A stretch of DNA of 26,891 bases from Polyangia bacterium. Its GTDB lineage: Bacteria > Myxococcota_A > Polyangia > Polyangiales > Polyangiaceae. The stretch lies in NCBI GenBank assembly GCA_030433055.1, contig JAUILJ010000006.1, positions 1 through 26,891 of the forward strand. Reading direction: 5' to 3'. The notes under the pieces are model-generated. The model searched no databases. It worked only from the letters and a program-made list of their open reading frames with translations, and was not told the DNA's origin. The translations under genes were made by a program, and so were the position numbers. Below, piece after piece: positions 7,205 to 15,742 of the stretch (positions are counted from its first letter, which is position 1; each line of letters starts with the position of its first letter).

Positions 7205-8743
7205 ATGACTTCACGACTGACACACGTTGCGCACTGGGCCACGGCCGGCTTGATGCTCGCTTCGCTGGGCGCCTGCTCCATGAGCAGCAGCGATTCGGGC
7301 AGCTCAGCCGCGTATGGCAATGGCGGCTCCGGCTATATCGGAAACGGAGGCAGCGGCGCGACCGCGGGCGCCGAAGCGCCCCCAGCCGCTCAGGGCGGCT
7401 CGGAGAACCTGCCCCAAGAGAACGACTGGGTCGAGACTTCTGAAGAGGACACGTCGACCTTCGGCGCGGACGTGGACACCGGGAGCTACACCGCGATGCG
7501 CCAGAGCCTCAGCGCAGGGCGCCTGCCAGATCCCAGCGGTGTGCGCATCGAGGAGTACACGAACTACTTCAAATACGACTACCCCAACCCGGACACGCTT
7601 CCCTTCAGCGTGAGCTTCGAGCTGGCTCCATCCAAGTTTGGAGAAGCCGGCCAGGATCTGTTCCGCATCGGCATCAAGGGCAGGCAGGTTCCCCTCGAGG
7701 AGCGCAAACCGGCGAATCTCGTGTTCCTGGTGGATGTGTCTGGTTCGATGGGCGCGTACAACAAGCTGCCGCTGGTACAGTGGTCGCTGCGCCAGCTGGT
7801 GAGCAAGCTCGAGCCGACAGACCGCCTCGGCATCGTCGTCTACGCGGGGCGCGAGGCGGTGGTGCTCGAGCCAACTGCGGTCGAGAACAAGAGTGAGATC
7901 CTGGACGCCATCAACGCGATGCAGTCAGGCGGCAGCACCAACGGCCATGCAGGTATCCAGAAGGCCTACGAGCTGGCTGAGAGCGCCTTCCGCAGCAACG
8001 GCATCAACCGTGTGGTGCTGTGCACCGATGGGGATTTCAACGTGGGGCTGACGGGAGACGCGCTGATCAGCGAGATCGACGACTACCGCCAACGCGGAGT
8101 GACCCTCTCCGTGCTCGGCTTCGGCGACTACGCCAACGACGCGCAGATGGAACAACTCGCGGATCACGGCAACGGCAACTACGCGCTGATCGACACCCAG
8201 AACGAGGCGCTGCGCGTGCTAGGAGAGAACCTGGTGGGCACCCTGCAGGTGATCGCCAAGGACGTGAAAATCCAGGTGGAATTCAACAAGGACGTCGTTC
8301 AGCGCTATCGCCTGGTGGGATACGAGAACCGCAAGCTGAACAACGAGGACTTCATCGATGACACCAAGGACGCGGGCGACCTGGGCGCCGGTCACTTCGT
8401 GACCTCCTTCTACGAGCTCGAGCGCGATCTCGAGCAGAGCGAAGGCCGCATGGCGACGGTGCGGCTGCGCTACAAGGAGCCCACGGCGGACACCAGCCAA
8501 GAGCTGACGTTCGACTTCGATCTCGCCTCAGCCTGGAGCAGCTTCGAGCAGGCCGGGCCTGACTTCCGCTTCGCCGCGGGCGTCGTGGAGTTCGCCGAGA
8601 TCCTGCGAGGCTCCAAGCACTCCCAAGGGAAGCGCTTCGACGACATCTTGCAGATCGTCAGCCAGACTCAAGGCGAAGACCCCCTGCGCAGCGAGTTCTA
8701 CGGTCTCGTCGTGAAGGGCTCTCAGCTCAGCTCGTCGAACTGA
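7205..8743 (+). CDS. von Willebrand factor A domain lipoprotein (YfbK-like), copy 2
   Basis: A 512-aa tandem paralogue of the preceding gene. The signal peptide ends in LASLGAC (Cys 24); the Gly/Ser/Ala linker is about half the length of that in copy 1. The vWF_A-associated block, the vWA domain with MIDAS residues D177-V-S-G-S, SGGSTNGHAG, CTDGDFNVG and the DUF3520-like C-terminus are all intact. Long identical stretches are shared, such as SAFRSNGINRVVLCTDGDFN. Differences concentrate in the linker, in the segment after YAG (residues REAVVLEPT in place of DVRFEMQPT) and near the end. AAGGAGGG precedes ATG 7205. Both copies keep the metal site, so both are probably functional, perhaps with different ligands. 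Confidence 0.88.
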   Translation: MTSRLTHVAHWATAGLMLASLGACSMSSSDSGSSAAYGNGGSGYIGNGGSGATAGAEAPPAAQGGSENLPQENDWVETSEEDTSTFGADVDTGSYTAMRQSLSAGRLPDPSGVRIEEYTNYFKYDYPNPDTLPFSVSFELAPSKFGEAGQDLFRIGIKGRQVPLEERKPANLVFLVDVSGSMGAYNKLPLVQWSLRQLVSKLEPTDRLGIVVYAGREAVVLEPTAVENKSEILDAINAMQSGGSTNGHAGIQKAYELAESAFRSNGINRVVLCTDGDFNVGLTGDALISEIDDYRQRGVTLSVLGFGDYANDAQMEQLADHGNGNYALIDTQNEALRVLGENLVGTLQVIAKDVKIQVEFNKDVVQRYRLVGYENRKLNNEDFIDDTKDAGDLGAGHFVTSFYELERDLEQSEGRMATVRLRYKEPTADTSQELTFDFDLASAWSSFEQAGPDFRFAAGVVEFAEILRGSKHSQGKRFDDILQIVSQTQGEDPLRSEFYGLVVKGSQLSSSN

Positions 8744-8805
8744 ACCACGCAAGGCTTCGCCTAACAGGCTGGTGCAAGTCTGTGCGGGCGCGGTGGCTGT
8801 TGATT

Positions 8806-8832
8806 GGCAGGGTGTTTTTCAACACCCCTGCC
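8806..8832. terminator. Bidirectional hairpin between second vWA gene and NFACT-R gene
   Basis: GGCAGGGTGTT (8806-8816) pairs with AACACCCCTGCC (8821-8832) with a single bulged base and a short TTTC loop. It lies between convergent genes, 63 nt after the stop at 8743 and 13 nt beyond the stop at 8845. There is no clear T-tract on either side. Confidence 0.5.
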
Positions 8833-8844
8833 AGCGCTGGCCCA

Positions 8845-9243
8845 TCACTCGACGTCAGGCTCTTCCGCTTCCGGCAGCTCCGGTACCACACGGATACTCT
8901 TGAAGCTGCTCAGCTGAACCATGCCCCGCGGTGCGCCGCGGGGCTTCTTCACGTGGCTCGCCGGGCAGTAGTGCACCTCGACCCGCTTGGCGTTGCGCGC
9001 CTTGGAGAACCAGGCAGCGAGCCTGGCCGCGTACTCCAGCACTTCGCGGTTTGGCTCTTCGCCGCTCTCGGGGCGCTGGATCACCACGTGGCTCCCCGGA
9101 GTGCCGCCTCCGACATGGAGCCAGGTGTCGCGCTGCTTCGCCACACGCAGGCTCAGCTCGTCGTTCTCGGCGTCACCTCTCCCCACGAGGATGCTGAAGC
9201 CTTGGAACTCGAACGTGCGGTAGGGGCGCCCTTTGCTGGCCAT
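8845..9243 (-). CDS. Standalone NFACT-R (DUF814) RNA-binding domain protein
   Basis: A 132-aa protein consisting essentially of the NFACT-R domain that forms the C-terminal part of RqcH/Tae2/NEMF, factors that bind stalled 50S-tRNA complexes. Visible marks are YRTFEFQGFSILVGRGDAEND, DTWLHVGGGTPGSHVVI and the C-terminal KKPRGAPRGMVQLSSFKSI. The NFACT-N and coiled-coil parts of full RqcH are absent, so tail synthesis is not expected from this protein alone. I chose ATG 9243 because homology starts just after it. The frame stays open to 9363 with sequence that does not look like domain, and the ribosome site at 9243 is weak. The role is unknown, possibly ribosome- or tRNA-associated. Confidence 0.78.
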   Translation of the reverse strand: MASKGRPYRTFEFQGFSILVGRGDAENDELSLRVAKQRDTWLHVGGGTPGSHVVIQRPESGEEPNREVLEYAARLAAWFSKARNAKRVEVHYCPASHVKKPRGAPRGMVQLSSFKSIRVVPELPEAEEPDVE

Positions 9244-9402
9244 AGCGCCGCCAGGGTTGGCTGCGTTGGAAGCCCGAAGCAAGGGTTTTGCGCCAGAAGC
9301 CGAACCGCGAGTGAAGGCTCCAGGCTCCGCTGCTACCGGCGCGAGATGACCGCGCGCAAGCACGGGACGCGGGCGCTCCGCAGGGGCTCAGCACACGCGG
9401 CT

Positions 9403-10107
9403 TCAGACACCCAGGCCCTTCTTGAGCTTGCCCTGCTCGGCCAGTTGCTTCTGCTCGCTGTAGCGGGTGGTCAAGACATCGACCCGGTCACGCAGCAAGA
9501 GCGTCATCCGGAATAGCTCCTCCATCACGTCGACCACACGATCGCGGTAGCCCGACGGCTTCATCCGTCCGTCGTCGTCGAACTCGCGCCAGGCTTGAGG
9601 CACGGACGACTGATTGGGGATCGTGAACATACGCATCCAGCGCCCCAGGATGCGCAGCTGGTTCACGGCGTTGTAGGACTGCGAGCCTCCGCTCACCTCG
9701 AGCACCGCCAGCGTGCGTCCTTGAGTCGGCCGCACCGCTCCATCGGACAGCGGCAACCAGTCGATCTGATTCTTGAACGCCGCGGTCATCGAGCCGTGCT
9801 GCTCGGGGCTGACCCAGACGTGAGCTTCGGACCAGATGGAGAGCTGCCGCAAGCGCACCACCTCGGGGTGGTCATTCGACTGACGATCGAACACGGGCAG
9901 CCCATTGGGCTTGAACACGCGCACCTCGGCCCCGAAGCGCGTCAACACCCGCTGGCACTCCTCCGCCAGATAGCGGCTGAAGCTCTTCTCGCGCAGCGAG
10001 CCGTACAGGATCAGCACCCGCGGCGCGTGGGTCGATGGCTCCACAGCCAGGCTCTGGAGGACAGTGTCGACCTGGTGCGGCGGGAGATCGTCGTCAATCA
10101 AGCTCAT
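9403..10107 (-). CDS. arsH: ArsH-type NADPH-dependent FMN reductase
   Basis: A 234-aa flavodoxin-fold enzyme. ArsH proteins use FMN and NADPH; characterised members oxidise trivalent organoarsenicals to less toxic pentavalent forms, and some reduce quinones or azo dyes. Diagnostic segments are LILYGSLREKSFSRYLAEEC (phosphate-binding loop), HVWVSPEQHGSMTAAFKNQ followed by IDWLPLSDG, GRTLAVLEVSGGSQSYNAV, and LGRWMRMFTIPNQSSVPQA. Length is normal. ATG 10107 is preceded by AAAGGGG; the frame is open further upstream but lacks homology. It is divergent from the pirin gene across 85 bp. No arsR, arsB, arsC or arsM is visible nearby, so an arsenic role is by family only. Confidence 0.9.
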   Translation of the reverse strand: MSLIDDDLPPHQVDTVLQSLAVEPSTHAPRVLILYGSLREKSFSRYLAEECQRVLTRFGAEVRVFKPNGLPVFDRQSNDHPEVVRLRQLSIWSEAHVWVSPEQHGSMTAAFKNQIDWLPLSDGAVRPTQGRTLAVLEVSGGSQSYNAVNQLRILGRWMRMFTIPNQSSVPQAWREFDDDGRMKPSGYRDRVVDVMEELFRMTLLLRDRVDVLTTRYSEQKQLAEQGKLKKGLGV

Positions 10108-10192
10108 CGCGAGTGCCCCTTTACACCGGGCGTCCCCGGAGTCACACGCAAGAACGCGCGCAATCCCTGCGGCGCAGATCAAGGAGCCATCT

Positions 10193-11152
10193 GTGAGCGT
10201 ACGTACCAACCCCGAACTCGCCCAGTGCATCGACTGCGCCGTCTCCCACCTCGAAACGCTGATCGACGGACGCGGCAAGGATCTGGGCGGGCTCGAAGTG
10301 CGCCGAGTCTTACCGGCGATCGCTCGACGGCGCGTGGGGCCGTTCATCTTCTTCGACCACTTCGGTGACCACGGCGGGCGCCTCGAGACTGGCATGCAGG
10401 TGCGTCCTCACCCCCACATCAACCTGGCGACGGTGACCTACCTGTTCGAAGGCGCGGTGCTGCATCGCGATAGCCTGGGCTCAGAACAAGTGATTCGGCC
10501 GGGTGCGGTGAACTGGATGACGGCAGGGCGAGGCATCGTGCACTCGGAGCGGATGCCGGACGAGGCGGTGAACAACCTGCATGGCGTCCAGGTGTGGCTC
10601 GGCTTGCCCCAAGCCGACGAGGAGATCGAGCCTCGCTTCGAACATTACCCCGCGGAAGGAATGCCCGAGCTGACGCTGGACGGCGTCAAGCTCAGAGTCC
10701 TGGCGGGCGAAGCCTACGGCGAGCGCTCCCCGGTGCGAGTCCACTCCCCCACGTTCTACGTCGACGCCGAAATTCCCCGCGGCAAAATCCTGGAGCTGCC
10801 CCCAGTCTACGCCGAGCGCGCGGCTTACGTCGCCGTCGGCGAGATCGAGGCGTTGAGCTCGGAAACCGGCTCGGGTGCCCCAGCCGTCTCGGTCGCCGTG
10901 GGACAGATGGCCGTCTTTTCTGGGGGTGAGGGTGCCCGCGTTCGGGCCAAGCGCGACTCCAGAGTGATGCTGCTCGGCGGCGCCCCACTGGACGGCGATC
11001 GGTTCATGTGGTGGAACTTCGTCTCGAGCCAACGGGAGCGCATCGAGGAAGCCAAAGCGCAGTGGCTAGCGCTGACGGGTGAGGGCGCGAGCGAGCGCTT
11101 TGAGAAGGTCCCCGGCGACGAGGCCGAGTTCATTCCGCTGCCGGAGCGCTGA
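10193..11152 (+). CDS. Pirin family protein
   Basis: A bicupin pirin-like protein of 319 aa. The N-terminal cupin has the metal ligands His 73 and His 75 (RPHPHINLATVTY) and His 117 and Glu 119 (GRGIVHSE), the full pirin iron set. Bacterial pirins include quercetin dioxygenases and redox-responsive partners of metabolic enzymes; the actual substrate is unknown. The GTG start at 10193 is chosen for AAGGAG six bases upstream. The frame is open back to 10064, but that would overlap arsH on the other strand. It is divergent from arsH with an 85-bp shared gap, suggesting a common stress-type control, which is inference. Confidence 0.9.
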   Translation: MSVRTNPELAQCIDCAVSHLETLIDGRGKDLGGLEVRRVLPAIARRRVGPFIFFDHFGDHGGRLETGMQVRPHPHINLATVTYLFEGAVLHRDSLGSEQVIRPGAVNWMTAGRGIVHSERMPDEAVNNLHGVQVWLGLPQADEEIEPRFEHYPAEGMPELTLDGVKLRVLAGEAYGERSPVRVHSPTFYVDAEIPRGKILELPPVYAERAAYVAVGEIEALSSETGSGAPAVSVAVGQMAVFSGGEGARVRAKRDSRVMLLGGAPLDGDRFMWWNFVSSQRERIEEAKAQWLALTGEGASERFEKVPGDEAEFIPLPER

Positions 11153-11205
11153 GCCCACGAGGCGGCCAGGCACCTCAGATACCGAAGTGGCACCCAGGCT
11201 GAGCG

Positions 11206-11225
11206 CCGCGGGAAGATCCTCGCGG
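11206..11225 (+). terminator. Possible terminator after pirin gene
   Basis: CCGCGGG pairs with CTCGCGG (7-bp stem including one G-T pair, 6-nt loop), 53 nt after the pirin stop, followed by GTTTCTGGCGTTTTC, a weak T-rich tail. Confidence 0.4.
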
Positions 11226-11265
11226 GTTTCTGGCGTTTTCGTCAGGTAACCCCGAGAACGAAGCC

Positions 11266-12174
11266 ATGCGTGCCTCTCCCCGAAACCTGCGTTGGGCAGG
11301 GCTCCTGCTCGCGCTGGGTGCCTTGCCTGCGCTGCTGATGCTGCGCACAGCGCGCGACACGGAGCCAGAGCCGAGCTTGAACGGCACAGCCCCAGTGGGC
11401 CAGCTCGGGCAGTGGGTGTGGACGACGCGAGACGCCGAGCGCTTCGACGCAGCCCAAGCCAACGACCGCGCGCTGGTGCCCGCGCTGCTCGTCGGCAGCG
11501 TGAGGCGTGAAGCGGGCCAGCTGCGCATGCGCCGTGGCATCACTCCGGCGGCAACGGGCGCGACGCGGGTCGCCGCCGTGGTGCGCCTGGAGGACAGCGT
11601 GCACCCAGCGCTAGAGCAGCGCTCAGCCGTTGCCTTCGCCCGGCGCCTCCAGGCGTTGCTCAGCCCGCTGCTCCTCGAAGTGAGCAAGAGCGGCGTCGAG
11701 CTGGCGGAGCTTCAGCTCGACTATGACGTGCCCGTCAGCAAGCTCGGGCTCTGGGCGGAGGCGCTGCGGGAGCTGCGCAAGGGACCGCTAGGATACGTTT
11801 CCTTGTGGATCACGAGTATCCCGAGTCACCTCTCGGATCCCGCCTATGGCGAGCGCCTTCAGGGGGTGGTGGACGGTACCATCCTGCAGCTGTTCGACAC
11901 CGGGCTCTCCTGCACGGGGCGGCACCAGCGCAAGCTGGCTCGGCAGCTCGGGCAGCACGGGCTACCTTTCCGCATTGGAGTCGGCGCCTTCGAGCGGGCT
12001 CGCGCCTCGACCGACGGCTCCCTACCCAGGTCGGCGACGGATCACGAGTGCTGGGTCGAGCGCTCCGTTTTATTCCGCGAGGATCCACTTTATCGCGGCA
12101 CCTGGGTGTTCGCCGCGAACCAGGACACCCAGGGCGTGTTTCGCGCCCTGGCAGAGGGAGGGGGCAGGTCGTGA
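11266..12174 (+). CDS. DUF3142-like secreted protein
   Basis: A 302-aa protein with an N-terminal hydrophobic segment (about residues 10-26, WAGLLLALGALPALLML) that could be an uncleaved anchor or signal. The body resembles DUF3142: QWVWTTRDAERFD near the start, ELQLDYDVPVSKLGLWAEAL (acidic, TIM-barrel-like strand), YVSLWITSIPSHLSD, and DGTILQLFDTG. The fold recalls glycoside-hydrolase-like barrels, but no activity is established to my knowledge, so no reaction is assigned. It overlaps the next gene by 4 nt (GTGA), which signals translational coupling and a shared task with that secreted helical protein. The ribosome site is weak. Confidence 0.62.
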   Translation: MRASPRNLRWAGLLLALGALPALLMLRTARDTEPEPSLNGTAPVGQLGQWVWTTRDAERFDAAQANDRALVPALLVGSVRREAGQLRMRRGITPAATGATRVAAVVRLEDSVHPALEQRSAVAFARRLQALLSPLLLEVSKSGVELAELQLDYDVPVSKLGLWAEALRELRKGPLGYVSLWITSIPSHLSDPAYGERLQGVVDGTILQLFDTGLSCTGRHQRKLARQLGQHGLPFRIGVGAFERARASTDGSLPRSATDHECWVERSVLFREDPLYRGTWVFAANQDTQGVFRALAEGGGRS

Positions 12175-13657
12175 AGCGCTCTTGGATAGTGGCCGAGCGC
12201 GGCCTCTGGTGCGTGTTCGCGGCGCTCGCGCTGTGGTTCGCTGCGACGCCGCGCGCCGCGGTGGCTTGCGGCGGACCTGACTACGGAAATCTCGGCGTAC
12301 TGCGCCCTCTCGACCAGTACCTGAGCGACCTCAGCTATGCCGAGGAGGACTGGCAGTGGAGCCGTGCGGCGGAGCTCGGCTTCCCCTACCCGCTGGTGAA
12401 GAGCAATCCCCAGGGCTTCGCCGAACTGGAGCGCTACCGCCAAGAGGAGCCCACCCAGGCGAAGCTCTCACTCGCTCAGCTCGATGCCGCGATGGCCAAG
12501 GGGGACTCAGCAAGTACCCCAAGCACCCGCTCGCCGACGACGTGCGCCTCAGCGGAGTGCGCATCGAGTTCTTCGCTGACGATCTGGACGCCGCGTGGGA
12601 GATCCTCGTCGACGTCTTCGAGCGCCACCCTCAGCGCGCCGCGAGCGAGATGTACTACCTGCTGCGCACCGGCAATCCGCCGAGCGTGAGCGTCCTGCGC
12701 CACGTGAGCGACCCCGTGCTGCTCACGGCGCTCACCAACGAGGACACCCTGACGGCGGCGCGCTGGGATGGGCTGTGGAAGCTCTCCACCACGGACCCAA
12801 AGGCGACCTGGGCGGTCAACCTGCAAGAGCGGCTACTCCACTGGGTCGCCTCGCAGAAGCCTGGCGCGCGGCTGCCCGCGCGGTTCCCCAAGACGAGCAC
12901 TGCCCCCACTGCCTTCTGGGGCAAGGCCCGGGCCATCGCCCTGTCAAAGCACGGCCAGGTCACTTCCGCACGTAAACAGCTCGAGCGCACCCCCGCCGAC
13001 CCCCAACAGGCGGCGATGCTCGGCGGCTTGTACTTGAGGGCGCACCAGCCCGAGCAAGCGCTGAAGCTCCCCAAGCTCTCACTGGACTCTCAGCACTACC
13101 TGGTGCGAGTCGCGTTGACGGACCGTCAGCTACGCGCGCAGCGGAAGCGGGCGACCGGGGAGCTGCGGCAACTCATCGAAGGCGAGCTGGCGGCTCGGGC
13201 CAAGGACTGGAACACCGCGGCACGACACGTGGGCTCCAAGGATCGCAAAGCGGCCTACGCAAGGGCCGCTCGTCTGGCGAAGAGCGATCAGCTCGCCTAC
13301 GCGCGCTTCCTCAACGAGCAGCACTCACGCTTGTTCGCCAGCGCGGAGTCCGGGTTCCTGCGCGGGCTCAGCATGCACTATGGAGCCCTGAAGCAGGCCC
13401 GACAGCGCAAGGCGATCGAAGCCGCAATGGAACGCGGAGACGAGCGCTGGCGTGCGCTCCAGGCCTACACAGCGTGGCTGGAAAAGCACCCCAAGGCCCC
13501 CAATTCCCGCCAGGTGCTCTCGGAGGCCGATCAGATCTACATTCGCATGACCAGCAATGGAGGCGGCAGCGGCTTCTGGCAGGAGCACGCAGGCAAAACC
13601 AAGCTGATCCAGCGGTTGCGGGCGGTGGGCAAGCAGGTGCGAGCGAACGCTCCATAG
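12171..13657 (+). CDS. Secreted helical-repeat protein, frame broken by one missing base
   Basis: No family recognised. Reading starts at GTG 12171, after GGAGGGGG and inside the stop of the DUF3142 gene. It gives a signal peptide (LWCVFAALALWFAATPRAAVAC) that could be cleaved at AVA or be lipid-modified at the Cys. The first frame is sensible through LAQLDAAMAKGD and then turns to low-quality sequence. From about 12,505 the sensible protein continues in the -1 frame (KYPKHPLADDVRLSGVRIEF onward) to the stop at 13657. The switch coincides with a run of five G at 12500-12504; one more G would restore a 495-aa protein. The long C-terminal part is Ala/Leu/Arg-rich, helical and TPR-like. A sequencing or assembly indel is likelier than a true pseudogene, since the downstream frame is undamaged. 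Confidence 0.75.
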
Positions 13658-13761
13658 GGCGCCACCTACGCCGCCGCTCTCGGAGCGAGGCGCTGGGGCC
13701 TTGGAGGAGTCGCTTCGTCGCTAGTTTCCGCGCCACGCCTCCGGTACGTTTCGAAACGGGA

Positions 13762-15660
13762 ATGTCTGGGGGGACGATTCAAGGATTCACTGCGTCAGAG
13801 GTGGAGCATGCACTGCGTGCCTCCGGGGTGGCGATCTGGGTGTGCGACCCCAAGAGCGACCTGGTGCGCTGGTCGGACACCGCCGGACACATTCTTCCAG
13901 TTCTGCGCGGAAACACACAGTCGAAGCTCCAGGACTTCTTCCACCTGATCCACCCAGAGGACCGCGAACGCGTGCGGGAGCGCATCGGCCGCTCGATGCG
14001 AGGCGACGTACCGCAGGAGTACATTCAGTATCGCGTCCTGCGCGACGATGGCTCGGATCACTGGGTCGAGGGTCGCGGCGCGGTGGTGCTGGACGAGCAA
14101 GGCAAGGTGCACTTCATGGTCGGCGCCGTGCGCGACGTCACCGCGCAGAAGAAGTTCGAGAGCGAGCTACAGCGTAGCGAAGAGCGCCTGCGGCTCTACT
14201 CGCAGCTGGCGTCGGACTACGTCTACGAGTCGGATCTCATCTCCCTGGTTCCCACCATCCTTGCGGGCTCCCTCGAGCACGCCACCAGCTACACGCCTGA
14301 AGACGTAGCGGAACGGGGAGGCTGGCTCAGCATCATCCACCCCGATGACGTGCCCGACGCCACGGAGCTTGCCGCAGCGCTCAACGCCGGGAAGCCCTTC
14401 ATCAGCGAGTATCGGGTGATCGATCGAGATGGCCAGGTGCGCTGGTTGAAAGACCGCGCGCTACCGCTCATGGATTCCGAGGGAAAGCCGGTGGCGGTGA
14501 TCGGTGGCGTGCAGGAGGTCACGGAGCGCAAGACGCTCGAGGCGCAGCTCGTGCACTCACAGAAGATGGAAGCGCTGGCGCGGCTCGCCGGGGCCGTGGC
14601 TCATGACTTCAACAACCTGTTGACGGTGATGTGGGGTGCGTCGGACCACTGGCGCGTTGGGGAGAGCACCCAGGCAGCGGAGGCCAAGACCGATCTGGAG
14701 TCGGCCATCAGCCGCGCGGCGGAGCTGACGCGATCGCTGCTCGCCTTCGGCCGCAAGCAGATCGGAGCCTCCGGGCCAGTCGAGGTCGACGCCCTGATCG
14801 GGACGGTGCGTACACTGCTCCAGCGTGCTCTGGGTGAGCAAGTCCAGCTGGAGACCGACCTGGGCGCCGAAGGCGCCACGGTCATGGGAGACCCAGGACA
14901 GCTTCAGTTGGTGCTGTTGAACCTCACCGTCAACGCCCGGGACGCGATGCCCGACGGCGGCCGCCTGCGCATCTCGACGCGACGCGGTGTGCCGCCGAAG
15001 GTCGTGGCCACACCCGAGGTGGAGTCCGTTCTGCTGGAGATTGCGGACACCGGCGTCGGGATGAGCAGCGAGGTGGTGTCCCACATCTTCGAGCCATTCT
15101 ACACCACCAAGCGGGAAGGCCGCGGCACCGGGCTTGGGCTGGCCACGGTGCACGGCATCATCGCTCAGCTGGACGGCAGTATCCTCGTGGATTCGGCCCC
15201 AGGGGAAGGCACGCGCTTCGAGATCTGGCTCCCCATCACGAACGCTGCCACGCCGCTGGCGCCCCCTGCTTCCGTGCGAAAGAGCATCGGCGGACTGGAG
15301 TCGCTGCTGGTGGTGGAAGACGATCCGTTGGTTCGCAGGACCACGGTGCGGGCGCTCGAGGCGTTGGGCTACTCCGTGCGGAGCGCGGAGAGCGCGGAGC
15401 GAGCACTGGAGCTGCCAAAGCTGGCGGACATCGCCTTGCTGGTGAGTGACGTGAGGCTGCCAGGCATGTCGGGGCACGTCCTGGGGAGCGAGCTGCGCAA
15501 ACGCTTCCCGAACCTCCAGGTGCTGCTGGTGAGCGGCTTCGCGGAGGCGGTGCCGGAGTACGCAGACGCCGATCGTTTTCCGTTCCTGCGCAAACCCTTC
15601 TCGCCCGCGGTGCTGGCCGAGCGGGTGCGCAGTCTGCTGGATCGGCGAGCCCGCACCTGA
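13762..15660 (+). CDS. PAS-PAS hybrid sensor histidine kinase with receiver domain
   Basis: A 632-aa apparently soluble (no membrane segment) hybrid kinase. Two PAS/PAC units lie at about residues 12-130 and 145-265: each ends in a typical PAC strand (VGAVRDVTAQKK; IGGVQEVTERKT). The HisKA motif is AVAHDFNNLL with phospho-acceptor His 281. The ATPase domain has NLTVNARDAM, IADTGVGM and GRGTGLGLATVHG. The C-terminal receiver (about 510-630) has the acidic pair in VVEDDPLV, phospho-acceptor Asp 563 and Lys 611. This HDFNN class kinase with an attached receiver usually signals by phosphotransfer to a further partner; none is adjacent, though a Crp/Fnr regulator gene follows 82 nt downstream. ATG 13762 is chosen because the PAS homology begins shortly after; the ribosome site is poor. 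Confidence 0.88.
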   Translation: MSGGTIQGFTASEVEHALRASGVAIWVCDPKSDLVRWSDTAGHILPVLRGNTQSKLQDFFHLIHPEDRERVRERIGRSMRGDVPQEYIQYRVLRDDGSDHWVEGRGAVVLDEQGKVHFMVGAVRDVTAQKKFESELQRSEERLRLYSQLASDYVYESDLISLVPTILAGSLEHATSYTPEDVAERGGWLSIIHPDDVPDATELAAALNAGKPFISEYRVIDRDGQVRWLKDRALPLMDSEGKPVAVIGGVQEVTERKTLEAQLVHSQKMEALARLAGAVAHDFNNLLTVMWGASDHWRVGESTQAAEAKTDLESAISRAAELTRSLLAFGRKQIGASGPVEVDALIGTVRTLLQRALGEQVQLETDLGAEGATVMGDPGQLQLVLLNLTVNARDAMPDGGRLRISTRRGVPPKVVATPEVESVLLEIADTGVGMSSEVVSHIFEPFYTTKREGRGTGLGLATVHGIIAQLDGSILVDSAPGEGTRFEIWLPITNAATPLAPPASVRKSIGGLESLLVVEDDPLVRRTTVRALEALGYSVRSAESAERALELPKLADIALLVSDVRLPGMSGHVLGSELRKRFPNLQVLLVSGFAEAVPEYADADRFPFLRKPFSPAVLAERVRSLLDRRART

Positions 15661-15742
15661 TCGGGCGCCAGGAGAAGGGCTTGGCCACCTGTCGTTCTGG
15701 CCGAGCGCCTCGACCCACCCTTGGTGATATGGTCGGTGAGCC

